Counted from the stretch's first letter, positions 1-6,525 are shown. The stretch: DNA of 9,872 nucleotides from JAZDCJ01 sp036311985 (GCF_036311985.1 NZ_JAZDCJ010000062.1), one strand, 5' to 3'. Numbers and translations: made by a program. Notes: generated by a model from the letters alone, not told the origin.

Positions 1-1
1 C

Positions 2-115
2 CACCGTTGGGGGGCCGCCGACGACGGACCGCACCACGTCCTGGGCCCCACGCGGGGCCCGGGCCGCGTCATGGAGGTGCCGTGGCGCGCCGGGCGTGCC
101 ACGATGCTCCTATGA
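2..115 (+). CDS. possible C-terminal end of an upstream gene (partial)
   Basis: The frame beginning at base 2 is open from the left edge and ends at TGA 113-115. Nearly every codon ends in G or C, as in the real genes of the window, while the phzF frame has many A/T third positions before its ATG. The stop overlaps the phzF ATG (112-114) as ATGA, which would be translational coupling. The visible 37 residues show no motif I recognise. A minus-strand start at 70-72, running off the left edge, uses the same third-position bases and is the main alternative, though it has no ribosome binding site. Product unknown. Confidence 0.4.
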   Translation, partial: HRWGAADDGPHHVLGPTRGPGRVMEVPWRAGRATMLL

Positions 116-1113
116 GCTCCCGCCCGTACCTGCAGGTCGACGTCTTCACCGCCGCCAAGTACCGGGGCAACGCCCTGGCCGTGGTGCTCGACGGCACGGA
201 ACTGGACCCCGCGGCGATGCTGGGATTCGCGGCGTGGACCAATCTCGCCGAGACGACGTTCGTGCTGCCGCCCACGGCTCCCGGCGCGGACCTGCGGGTG
301 CGCATCTTCACGACCACGACCGAGCTCCCCTTCGCCGGCCATCCCGTCCTCGGAACCGTCCACGCGTGGCTCGAGTCCGGGGGTGTCCCGGCCCGGCCGG
401 GCGAGGTGGTGATCGAGTGCGGGGCCGGCCCCGTCCCCGTGCGCCTCGGCCAGGACACGGACGGCGAGCGCGTGCTGTCCTTCCAGGCGCCGGCGTTGCG
501 GCGCACGGGCCCGCTGGATCCGGACGTCCTCGAGTGGGCGGTGGCCGGTCTGGGCCTGTCTCCCCACGACGTGCTGGCGCACCAGTGGGTCGCCAACGGG
601 CCGAACTGGGCCGGCCTGCTCCTGCGCGACGCCGAGGCCGTGCTCGGACTCGAACCGGACTTCGCCGCGCTCGCGGGCCTCGAGGTCGGCGTCATCGGCG
701 CCTACGGGGCGCCGGGCAGCGCCGCCGGTTCCTATGCCGGGACGGCGTACGACGACGGGGCGCGCCCCGGGCGTCCCAAGGGCGCCCGGGCGGAGCTCGA
801 GCCGCTCCCGGCGTCCCCTGGTGAAGCGGCCGGCGGGGCCTTCCAGGCGGCCGTCGCCTCGGCCCCGGCCGACTACGAGGTCCGCGCGTTCTGCCCGGGC
901 GAGGGACTCCCGGAGGACCCCGTGACGGGAAGCCTCAATGCGGGCCTCGCCCAATGGCTCATCCCCAACGGCCTGGCCCCCGAGCACTACACGGTGCGCC
1001 AGGGCACGCGGCTGGGCCGGACGGGCCAGGTCGGCGTGGCCCGCGACGCGGAGGGGATCTGGATCTCCGGCCGCGCCGTCACGTGCATCACGGGGAGCGT
1101 CGAGCTGCCCTGA
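112..1113 (+). CDS. PhzF family isomerase/epimerase-like protein
   Basis: The 333-residue protein has the PhzF/YddE (diaminopimelate epimerase-like) two-domain plan. Visible landmarks are the N-terminal VDVFTAAKYRGNALAVV strand-loop, NLAETTF at 44-50 with E47 at the position of the family's catalytic glutamate, PFAGHPVLGT at 73-82, and EDPVTGSLNAG at 268-278 opening the second half-domain loop. Family members catalyse isomerisation or proton shifts; PhzF itself acts in phenazine synthesis, but no other phenazine genes are seen here, so the substrate is unknown. It is longer than typical members (about 260-300 residues) because of a Gly/Ala/Pro-rich insert at about 198-253. ATG 112 is chosen because homology starts there and codon use is poor upstream. 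No Shine-Dalgarno is present; the start overlaps a possible upstream stop (ATGA) and has a weak -10-like CACGAT at 100-105. An MFS exporter gene follows 20 bases later. Confidence 0.9.
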   Translation: MSSRPYLQVDVFTAAKYRGNALAVVLDGTELDPAAMLGFAAWTNLAETTFVLPPTAPGADLRVRIFTTTTELPFAGHPVLGTVHAWLESGGVPARPGEVVIECGAGPVPVRLGQDTDGERVLSFQAPALRRTGPLDPDVLEWAVAGLGLSPHDVLAHQWVANGPNWAGLLLRDAEAVLGLEPDFAALAGLEVGVIGAYGAPGSAAGSYAGTAYDDGARPGRPKGARAELEPLPASPGEAAGGAFQAAVASAPADYEVRAFCPGEGLPEDPVTGSLNAGLAQWLIPNGLAPEHYTVRQGTRLGRTGQVGVARDAEGIWISGRAVTCITGSVELP

Positions 1114-1120
1114 ACGGGAG

Positions 1121-1126
1121 TACGCT
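1121..1126 (+). promoter_or_regulatory. putative -10 box for a leaderless MFS gene
   Basis: TACGCT fits the actinobacterial TANNNT -10 pattern and ends seven bases before the GTG start, so transcription would begin at or next to the start codon. No convincing -35 box is seen. The inference rests on spacing and the absence of a usable Shine-Dalgarno. Confidence 0.4.
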
Positions 1127-1133
1127 TCCTCCA

Positions 1134-2645
1134 GTGAGCACAGCCCCCTCCCCCGCGCCGGCCACGGAGCGCGAATCCTGGACCGCCCTCTGGGCGCTCG
1201 TCATCGGCTTCTTCATGATCCTCGTCGACTCGACGATCGTCTCCACGGCGATGCCGGCGATCATGCGCGGCCTGGACACCGACATCAACGGGGTCATCTG
1301 GGTCAACAGCTCCTACCTCCTGGCCTTCGCCGTCCCCCTGCTCATCACGGGCCGGCTCGGGGACCGCTTCGGCCCCAAGAACGTCTACCTCCTCGGGCTC
1401 GCCGTCTTCACGGCCTCCTCGCTGTGGTGCGGGCTCGCCGGGGACGTGGGGACGCTCATCGCGGCCCGCGTCGCCCAAGGGCTGGGCGCCTCGCTCATGA
1501 CCCCGCAGACGATGACGTTCATCACGAGGATGTTCCCGGCCGAGCGGCGCGGCAGCGCGATGGGCCTGTGGGGCGCCGTGGCGGGCATCGCGACCTTGGC
1601 CGGCCCCATCCTGGGCGGCGTGCTCGTCGACACGCTCGGCTGGGCCTGGATCTTCTTCGTCAACGTGCCCGTGGGACTCATCGCGCTGGCCCGCGTGTGG
1701 ACCAAGGTGCCGCAGCTGCCGCGGCACAGCCACCGCTTCGACCTGCCCGGCGTCGCGCTGTCCGCGGTGGCGATGTTCCTGATCGTCTTCGGCATCCAGG
1801 AGGGCAACACCTTCGGCTGGGGCGAGATCGCCCGGGGCGTCACGGTGTGGCACCTCATCGGCGCGGGCGTCGCCGTGCTCGCCGCGTTCCTTCTCTGGCA
1901 GCGGCTGAACCGGCACGAGCCGCTGCTGCCGCTCGGGCTCTTCCGCGACCGCAACTTCTCCCTCGCCAACGTCGCGATCGCGTGCATGGGGCTCGCGATC
2001 ACGGCCATGAGCTTCCCCATGATCCTCTACCTCCAGTCCGTCCGCGGGCTCACGCCGACGCTCTCGGCCCTCATGATCGCGCCCATGGCCGTGCTCGCCG
2101 GCGTCCTGGCCCCGCTCGCAGGCCGCCTCGTGAACCGGCTCGACCCGAAGCTCCTCGCGGTGCCCGGATTCCTGCTCTTCGGCGGCGCGATGCTCTGGTA
2201 CGGCGCCGTCATGGGCCCCGCGACGCCCTACTGGCTCCTGCTCCTGCCTCCCGTCGTGATGGGGCTCGGCAGCGCGCTGATCTGGCCGTCCGTCTCGCTC
2301 ACGGCGACGCGCGACCTGGGCCCCGCGGAGGCCGGTGCCGGCTCGGGCGTCTACAACACCACGCGCCAGGTCGGCGCCGTGCTCGGATCGGCCCTCATCG
2401 CCGCGCTCATGCAATTGCGGATCACGGCGGAGAGCGAGGCCGCCGTGGCCGCCCTGCGGCAGGACGCCGCGGACGGCGCGGCGTCCGTCGTCGTCTCCGC
2501 CGAGGGACCGCTCGGGCAGTCCGTCCCGGAGTTCCTGCACGCGGCCTTCAGCACGGCGTTGGGGCAGTCCCTCTTCCTGCCGGGCCTCGTCGCGGTCGCC
2601 GCCGCCCTGGTCTGCGTCTTCTTCCGCCGCCCCGGAACGATCTGA
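1134..2645 (+). CDS. DHA2-family (EmrB/QacA-type) MFS multidrug transporter
   Basis: This is a 503-residue, strongly hydrophobic inner-membrane protein with about 14 predicted transmembrane segments, the DHA2 drug:H+ antiporter layout. Segment 1 carries the DHA2 signature LVDSTIVSTAMPAI (30-43) with acidic D32. Motif A is GRLGDRFGPKNVY (73-85), the motif B arginine is R112 in ARVAQGLGAS, and the antiporter motif C is in GLWGAVAGIATLAGPILGG (144-162). A polar loop of about 45 residues (430-475) separates the last two segments, as usual in this family. Start GTG 1134 gives a short polar N-terminus; there is no close Shine-Dalgarno, but TACGCT at 1121-1126 lies seven bases upstream, which fits a leaderless transcript. 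It follows phzF by 20 bases and may be co-transcribed. Likely exports a toxic compound by proton antiport; substrate unknown. Confidence 0.93.
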   Translation: MSTAPSPAPATERESWTALWALVIGFFMILVDSTIVSTAMPAIMRGLDTDINGVIWVNSSYLLAFAVPLLITGRLGDRFGPKNVYLLGLAVFTASSLWCGLAGDVGTLIAARVAQGLGASLMTPQTMTFITRMFPAERRGSAMGLWGAVAGIATLAGPILGGVLVDTLGWAWIFFVNVPVGLIALARVWTKVPQLPRHSHRFDLPGVALSAVAMFLIVFGIQEGNTFGWGEIARGVTVWHLIGAGVAVLAAFLLWQRLNRHEPLLPLGLFRDRNFSLANVAIACMGLAITAMSFPMILYLQSVRGLTPTLSALMIAPMAVLAGVLAPLAGRLVNRLDPKLLAVPGFLLFGGAMLWYGAVMGPATPYWLLLLPPVVMGLGSALIWPSVSLTATRDLGPAEAGAGSGVYNTTRQVGAVLGSALIAALMQLRITAESEAAVAALRQDAADGAASVVVSAEGPLGQSVPEFLHAAFSTALGQSLFLPGLVAVAAALVCVFFRRPGTI

Positions 2646-2680
2646 CACGGGCGATACGCCGCGGAAACGCGTGCGTGACA
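2643..2680 (+). promoter_or_regulatory. degenerate TetR operator-like site before the ACT gene
   Basis: TGACAC (2643-2648) and GAAACGC (2664-2670) occur with exactly the 21-base offset they have in the strong operator at 4381-4415, and in both places TGA is the stop codon of the preceding gene. The site is also an imperfect dyad: TGACACGGGCG (2643-2653) against CGTGCGTGACA (2670-2680) pairs at 8 of 11 positions. It could be a weaker second site for the TetR protein encoded at 3643-4383. The rest of the 35-base pattern does not match, so chance is possible. Confidence 0.3.
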
Positions 2681-2689
2681 TCGGCGGGC

Positions 2690-2695
2690 GATGCT
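2690..2695 (+). promoter_or_regulatory. putative -10 box for the ACT gene
   Basis: GATGCT ends six bases before ATG 2702 and is followed by GG, exactly like the GATGCTGG that forms the -10 of the dehydrogenase promoter at 4418. There is no Shine-Dalgarno between it and the ATG, so a leaderless transcript is likely. The -35 is not evident. Confidence 0.35.
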
Positions 2696-2701
2696 GGGTC
2701 C

Positions 2702-3646
2702 ATGGTGAGACTCACGGGCCGTTCGGGCCTCAAGCGCCGCGCGTCACCGGCCCATCCCCTGGCCTGCTCCGAGTGCGGGCAGCTGCCCGAGCCGGAACGC
2801 GCCCGCCGGACGGTCGCGCTTGTCGCCGCCGTGCTGCCGGTCGAGCTCGCGGTCCACGCGGCCCTGCTGCACCTGCACCTGCCCTTCACCGCCAAGGTCC
2901 TGCTGCTCACCATCACGGCGACGGCGCTCGCGATCTGGGTCGCGGAACCCTCGGCGGCGCGGCTGCTGCGCGGGTTCCTCCACGCACCGCACGTGCGCCG
3001 CCACGAGGAGCTGCACGCGGCGCAGGCGCTGTGGCGGCTGCGCTTCGGGCTCCCCGACCGGGCCGGGGCGCTCGAGCGGGTGACCCACGAGCTCGCCGTG
3101 CTCGACGCCAACATCCTCTCCATCCACGTCCACCCGCTCGCCACCGTGGGGGGCGAGGTCCTCGACGAGCTCGTCGTCTCCGCACCCGCGGGGCTCGCGG
3201 AGGCGGAGCTGCTCGCGGCCCTGCGCACCGCGGGGACCCGGCACCCGGCGGCCTGGCCCACGACGCCGCTCTCGCTCGCGGACGCGCAGACGCGCAGCCT
3301 GGGCCTCGCGGCACGCGTCGCGGCGGACCCGGACGTGCTGCCCGAGGCCGTGGCCGAGCTGCTGTCGGCGCGCGTGGCGCACGCCGGGACGATCCGCTGC
3401 GCCGATCCGGCGTGGGACGGCCGCCCCGCGGGCCCGCCCGGCTCCTTCGCGGCGGACGCCGCCGACGGGGAGGTCCTGCGCCTGCCCACGGCGACGGGCG
3501 CCCCGCTCACCGCCTACCGGCCGGGCGAGCCGTTCACGCCGGCCGAGTCCTCCCGCGCCCACCGCCTCGCCGAGCTCGCCGAGGCCGTCGCACACAGCCG
3601 CGGCGGGCGTCCCGGGGCGGGGGGCGTGCTAGATTCTCGGGCATGA
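2702..3646 (+). CDS. membrane-anchored ACT-domain protein
   Basis: The 314-residue protein has a basic N-terminus with a C22-x-x-C25 pair, two hydrophobic segments (about 37-57 and 62-82), then a soluble part. Arginines flank both outer ends (R34-R36; R88, R90, R99-R100), so the N-terminus and the soluble part should face the cytoplasm. Residues about 111-180 look like an ACT domain: beta strand WRLRFGLPD, the DRAGALERVTHELA helix after the glycine-bearing ligand loop, the ILSIHVHPL strand, and a DELVVSAP strand. ACT domains usually bind amino acids or act as regulatory modules. The C-terminal 120 residues (VLRLPTATGAPL...PGEPFTPAESSRAHRLAELAE) may be a second small ligand-binding alpha/beta unit, which I cannot name. 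The last four bases overlap the TetR start (ATGA), suggesting coupled translation and a linked role, perhaps sensing an amino acid. The function is inferred, not known. Confidence 0.8.
   Translation: MVRLTGRSGLKRRASPAHPLACSECGQLPEPERARRTVALVAAVLPVELAVHAALLHLHLPFTAKVLLLTITATALAIWVAEPSAARLLRGFLHAPHVRRHEELHAAQALWRLRFGLPDRAGALERVTHELAVLDANILSIHVHPLATVGGEVLDELVVSAPAGLAEAELLAALRTAGTRHPAAWPTTPLSLADAQTRSLGLAARVAADPDVLPEAVAELLSARVAHAGTIRCADPAWDGRPAGPPGSFAADAADGEVLRLPTATGAPLTAYRPGEPFTPAESSRAHRLAELAEAVAHSRGGRPGAGGVLDSRA
3630..3635 (+). promoter_or_regulatory. putative extended -10 box for the TetR gene
   Basis: TAGATT is preceded by TGC (an extended -10, TGN, at 3627-3629) and ends seven bases before ATG 3643. 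This fits an internal leaderless promoter inside the end of the ACT gene, giving the regulator expression independent of the upstream promoter. No Shine-Dalgarno is correctly placed for ATG 3643. Confidence 0.45.
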
Positions 3647-4383
3647 CGGCCCCCTCCGCGATCCCCGAAGACGCCTTGCGCCTGCTCGTGGAGCAGGGTT
3701 TCGATGCCACGAGCGTCGACCAGCTCGCGGCCGCGGCGGGCATCAGCCGCAGCACGTTCTTCCGCCGCTACGGCACCAAGGAGGACATGGTCTTCGCCGA
3801 CCTGGAGTCCGTCCTCGCCGAGCTCGAGCGCACGCTCGCGGCGGCCGGGCCGCACCCGGGCCACGCGGCCGTCGCGGGGGCGCTCGGCGTCTTCGACCAC
3901 CACGCGGCCCGCCCCGAGGCGTCCCTGCTGCGCCACCGGCTCCTGCAGGAGGTCCCGGCGCTGCGCGACCGCGAGCTCGTGAGCACGCACCGCTACGAGC
4001 GCGCCTTCCGCCACGGCCTGGCCGGTGCGTTCCGGCCCGTGGCCGCCGCGGCGGGCGAGGCCGTTCCCCCGGCCTGCATCGCGTTCTGCGCGGGCGTCGT
4101 CGCCGTCCACAACGCCTACCTGCGGCGCTGGCTCTCGACGCGCGGTGCGGGCCTGCGGGCCGAGCTCGAGGGCGAGCTGCGCGCGCTGGCCGGCCTCTTC
4201 GCCCCGTACTTCGCGGTCCCCGGCTCCGGGGGCCCGGGCTCCGCCGGAACGGCGCCGGACGCGCCGGCGGGACCGCCACCGGGAACGACGCCGGGGCGGG
4301 GCCCCGTCGTCGTCACCGTCCTGGACCCCGGCGCGGGGACCGAGGACATCGTCGCCGAGGTCCGGCGGGCCCTCGGCGTGTGA
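3643..4383 (+). CDS. TetR family transcriptional regulator
   Basis: This 246-residue protein has an N-terminal TetR helix-turn-helix at about residues 10-52: GFDATSVDQLAAAAGISRSTFFRRYGTKEDMVF, with the family-typical S-T-F-F-R-R-Y recognition helix followed by the K-E-D-M turn. The helical ligand-binding domain runs to about 190. Beyond it is an unusual tail: a Gly/Pro/Ala-rich linker (193-220) and a short strand-helix element starting PVVVTVLDPG (221-246), making the protein about 40-55 residues longer than a usual TetR. It overlaps the ACT gene by four bases and stops at TGA 4381-4383, which is the first half-site of a 35-bp inverted repeat in front of the acyl-CoA dehydrogenase gene. It most likely represses that gene and is released by an acyl-CoA or related metabolite; the ligand is inferred. 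Confidence 0.9.
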   Translation: MTAPSAIPEDALRLLVEQGFDATSVDQLAAAAGISRSTFFRRYGTKEDMVFADLESVLAELERTLAAAGPHPGHAAVAGALGVFDHHAARPEASLLRHRLLQEVPALRDRELVSTHRYERAFRHGLAGAFRPVAAAAGEAVPPACIAFCAGVVAVHNAYLRRWLSTRGAGLRAELEGELRALAGLFAPYFAVPGSGGPGSAGTAPDAPAGPPPGTTPGRGPVVVTVLDPGAGTEDIVAEVRRALGV

Positions 4384-4415
4384 CACCGCGTTTCTTGACG
4401 TGAAACGCAGTGTCA
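4381..4415. promoter_or_regulatory. TetR operator: 35-bp inverted repeat
   Basis: Left arm TGACACCGCGTTTC (4381-4394) and right arm GAAACGCAGTGTCA (4402-4415) are complementary at 13 of 14 positions around the seven-base spacer TTGACGT. The spacer supplies the -35 hexamer TTGACG, so a bound dimer (or two) would block RNA polymerase. Position directly after a TetR gene and before the enzyme gene makes it the likely operator of that regulator. The first arm overlaps the tetR stop codon. A terminator is less likely as no T-run follows. Confidence 0.85.
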
Positions 4416-4423
4416 TGGATGCT
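4395..4423 (+). promoter_or_regulatory. sigma70-type promoter of the acyl-CoA dehydrogenase gene
   Basis: TTGACG (4395-4400) and GATGCT (4418-4423) are separated by 17 bases, the ideal spacing. The -35 lies in the centre of the inverted repeat at 4381-4415 and the right arm fills most of the spacer, so the promoter should be repressible by the adjacent TetR. The start of transcription would be about 4430, leaving a leader of roughly 27 bases with a ribosome binding site. Confidence 0.7.
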
Positions 4424-4456
4424 GGTGGGAGGCAACCCCACGACGAAGGACCCTCC

Positions 4457-5704
4457 ATGACCTCCTCCCCCGCGACCGGTACGCGCCCCACGGCCCCCTT
4501 CCCCGACGGCACGGTCGAGCCCGGATACGAGCTCTGGGGCGATGTCGACGTCGACCCCGCGGGCGTCTTCGACGACGTCCCGGAGGCCGACCGCGCCTAC
4601 TGGGACCGCGCCCGCCGCTTCAGCCTCGAGGAGGTGCGGCCCGTCATCGACGACTACTGGAACCGCGCCGACTACCCGTTCCACCTCGCCACGCGCCTCG
4701 GCGAGCTCGATCTCCTGCGCGACGGCGTCGACGTCGACGGCTACCCGCGGATGTCCCCGCTCGCCGCGGGACTCGTGAACATGGAACTCAGCCGCGGCGA
4801 CGGCTCGGTGGGCACGATCGGCGCGGTCCAGGCCGGACTCGCCCTGCGCTCCGTGGCGCTGTGCGGCTCGGCGGAGCAGATCGGGCAGTGGGTCCCGAAG
4901 CTCGCCCGCGCCGAGGTCCTCGGGGCGTTCGCGCTCACCGAGCCGACGCACGGCTCCGATTCCGTCTCCCTCGAGACCCGCGCGACGCGCGTGGACGGGG
5001 GCTACGTCCTCAACGGCGAGAAGAAGTGGATCGGCAACGGCTCCACGGGCGGCATCACCGTGGTGTGGGCGCGCGACGACGAGGGCGACGTGCGCGGCTT
5101 CATCGTCCAGCAGGAGTGGGAGGGCTACACCGGCACGACGATCGAGAACAAGCTGAGCCTGCGCGCCATCTGGCAGGCCCACATCCGCCTCGAGGACGTG
5201 TTCGTCCCCGACAGCCACGTCATGCCGGGCGCCCGCACGTTCAAGGACACCTCCAAGGTCCTCTTCGCGACCCGGCTCGGCGTCGCCTGGTCCGCCGTCG
5301 GCCACGCCATGGCCTGCTACGAGACGGCCGTGCAGTACGCGGGCCAGCGGATCCAGTTCGGCCGCCCGCTCGCCGCGAGCCAGATCATCCAGGAACGCCT
5401 CACGCGCATGCACTCCGAGCTCGCGACGATGCAGCTCATGGTCCGGCAGATGACGCGCCGCGAGGAAGCCGGGACCCTGAGCCCCGTGCAGGCCTCGCTC
5501 GCCAAGTACACGTGCACGCGCACGGCCCGGCAGATCGCCTCCAACGCGCGCGACCTGCTCGGCGGCAACGGGATCCTGCTCGACAACCGGATCGCCCGCC
5601 ACTTCGCCGACCTCGAGGCCATCCACACCTACGAGGGCACCGAGACCGTGCAGGCGCTTATCATCGGGCGCTCCATCACGGGGCACTCGGCCTTCACCGG
5701 TTGA
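4457..5704 (+). CDS. glutaryl-CoA dehydrogenase-like acyl-CoA dehydrogenase
   Basis: The 415-residue flavoprotein is an FAD-dependent acyl-CoA dehydrogenase that introduces the alpha-beta double bond in acyl-CoA breakdown. Family landmarks are GAFALTEPTHGSDSVSLETRA (156-176, flavin/substrate loop), KKWIGNG (189-195), QRIQFGRPLAASQIIQ (297-312), ARDLLGGNGI (364-373) and TYEGTETVQALIIGRSITG (391-409). The last matches the glutaryl-CoA dehydrogenase branch and carries the catalytic base E393. By alignment with remembered human GCDH, however, the residues that hold the substrate carboxylate (R94 and S98 there) are G119 and A123 here, so glutaryl-CoA is doubtful and another short or branched acyl-CoA is possible. 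ATG 4457 is preceded by GAAGGA at 4445-4450 with a six-base gap. Transcription starts behind a TetR operator. The gene ends in an 11-base tail-to-tail overlap with the minus-strand hydrolase. Confidence 0.9.
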   Translation: MTSSPATGTRPTAPFPDGTVEPGYELWGDVDVDPAGVFDDVPEADRAYWDRARRFSLEEVRPVIDDYWNRADYPFHLATRLGELDLLRDGVDVDGYPRMSPLAAGLVNMELSRGDGSVGTIGAVQAGLALRSVALCGSAEQIGQWVPKLARAEVLGAFALTEPTHGSDSVSLETRATRVDGGYVLNGEKKWIGNGSTGGITVVWARDDEGDVRGFIVQQEWEGYTGTTIENKLSLRAIWQAHIRLEDVFVPDSHVMPGARTFKDTSKVLFATRLGVAWSAVGHAMACYETAVQYAGQRIQFGRPLAASQIIQERLTRMHSELATMQLMVRQMTRREEAGTLSPVQASLAKYTCTRTARQIASNARDLLGGNGILLDNRIARHFADLEAIHTYEGTETVQALIIGRSITGHSAFTG

Positions 5705-6479
5705 GCAGGAAGGGACGCAGATGCCCCAGGACCTCGTCCGCCGGGAAGAGCGTGGACGCGTGCGTGCGGCCGGGCAGCTCGGCGAAGCGGGCCGCGGGCA
5801 TGAGCTCCGCGGCGCGGCGGGCATCCTCGAGGCGCCCGCGGTCGCGGCCGCCGGCCATCAGGAGCGCGGGCAGCTCCAGGCGGGCCAGCTCCTCCTCCGG
5901 CAGCCCCTCCTGGACCTCCGTCCGCTCGAAGTAGGCCACGAGCGCTTGCGGGTCGTTGGCCAGGAACGCGGCCCGCGTGGCCGGATCAAGCGGGCGCCCG
6001 GCGGCCGCGAAGCCGTCGACGAACGCCTGCATGCCGCCGTCGCGCAGGGCATCGAGGTAGCCGTCGAAGAAGATCCTCTCGACCTGTCCGGCGGCGGAGC
6101 GGAAGGTCCCGCCCAGGCTCGCGATCCGCTCCACGCGCTCCGGAGCGCCGGCGGCGAGCGAGAACGCGGTGCGTCCGCCGAAGGAGTACCCGACGACGGC
6201 GGCGCTGCCGATCCCGGCCGCGTCCATCGCTGCGAGCACGTCCGAGGCGACGAGCTCCATGGCGTACGCGCCCGGATCGTGCGGCTTGCCGCTGCGGCCG
6301 TGGCCGCGCAGGTCGGCCCGCAGGACGGTGAAGTCCTCCTTGAGCGCCTTGACGTAGCCCAGCCCGCGCCAGATCGCCCGGGACAGCGCCGAACCGTGCA
6401 GCAGCACGACGGCGGGGCCCCGGCCCTCGACGTCGAAGGACACGCGCGTCCCGTCCAGTGGATTCGTGGTCTCGGCCAT
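5694..6479 (-). CDS. alpha/beta hydrolase
   Basis: The 261-residue cytoplasmic protein has the alpha/beta-hydrolase fold. The oxyanion loop is LLHGSAL (26-32), strand 4/turn LRADLRGHGRSGKP follows at 53-66, the nucleophile elbow is GYSFGG (97-102) with S99, the acid is D213 in GGRD, and the base is H240 in GRTHAS. The triad is complete. Such enzymes cleave esters, thioesters, enol-lactones or C-C bonds; none of these is fixed by the sequence. The neighbours (acyl-CoA dehydrogenase, thiolase) make a (thio)esterase or ring-fission type hydrolase plausible. The 3' end overlaps the dehydrogenase gene by 11 bases in convergent orientation. On its own strand, TAGGGT lies six bases upstream of ATG and GGAGG abuts the ATG too closely to serve as a ribosome site, so it is probably leaderless. 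It diverges from the thiolase gene with 59 bases between starts. Confidence 0.88.
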   Translation of the reverse strand: MAETTNPLDGTRVSFDVEGRGPAVVLLHGSALSRAIWRGLGYVKALKEDFTVLRADLRGHGRSGKPHDPGAYAMELVASDVLAAMDAAGIGSAAVVGYSFGGRTAFSLAAGAPERVERIASLGGTFRSAAGQVERIFFDGYLDALRDGGMQAFVDGFAAAGRPLDPATRAAFLANDPQALVAYFERTEVQEGLPEEELARLELPALLMAGGRDRGRLEDARRAAELMPAARFAELPGRTHASTLFPADEVLGHLRPFLLNR

Positions 6480-6485
6480 GCCTCC

Positions 6486-6491
6486 ACCCTA
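6486..6491 (-). promoter_or_regulatory. putative -10 box for the leaderless hydrolase gene
   Basis: Read on the minus strand, TAGGGT fits TANNNT and ends six bases before the ATG at 6479-6477. The 59-base divergent gap must also hold the thiolase promoter, which I could not identify with confidence. Confidence 0.4.
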
Positions 6492-6525
6492 TCCACCACC
6501 CCGTCCCCGGCCCCCACCCGCTCCC

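Noticed and set aside
1..72. Minus-strand start at 70-72 running off the left edge
   Set aside because: It has no ribosome site or -10 box and only 24 codons; the plus-strand frame ending in ATGA explains the same third-position bias.
987..2681. Long open frame antisense to the MFS gene
   Set aside because: The plus strand encodes a complete DHA2 transporter with all motifs; the antisense product is Arg/Gly/Asp-rich without any domain, typical of high-GC shadow frames.
4381..4415. Inverted repeat as a terminator of tetR
   Set aside because: No T-run follows, and the spacer and downstream bases form a well-spaced promoter, so an operator explains it better.
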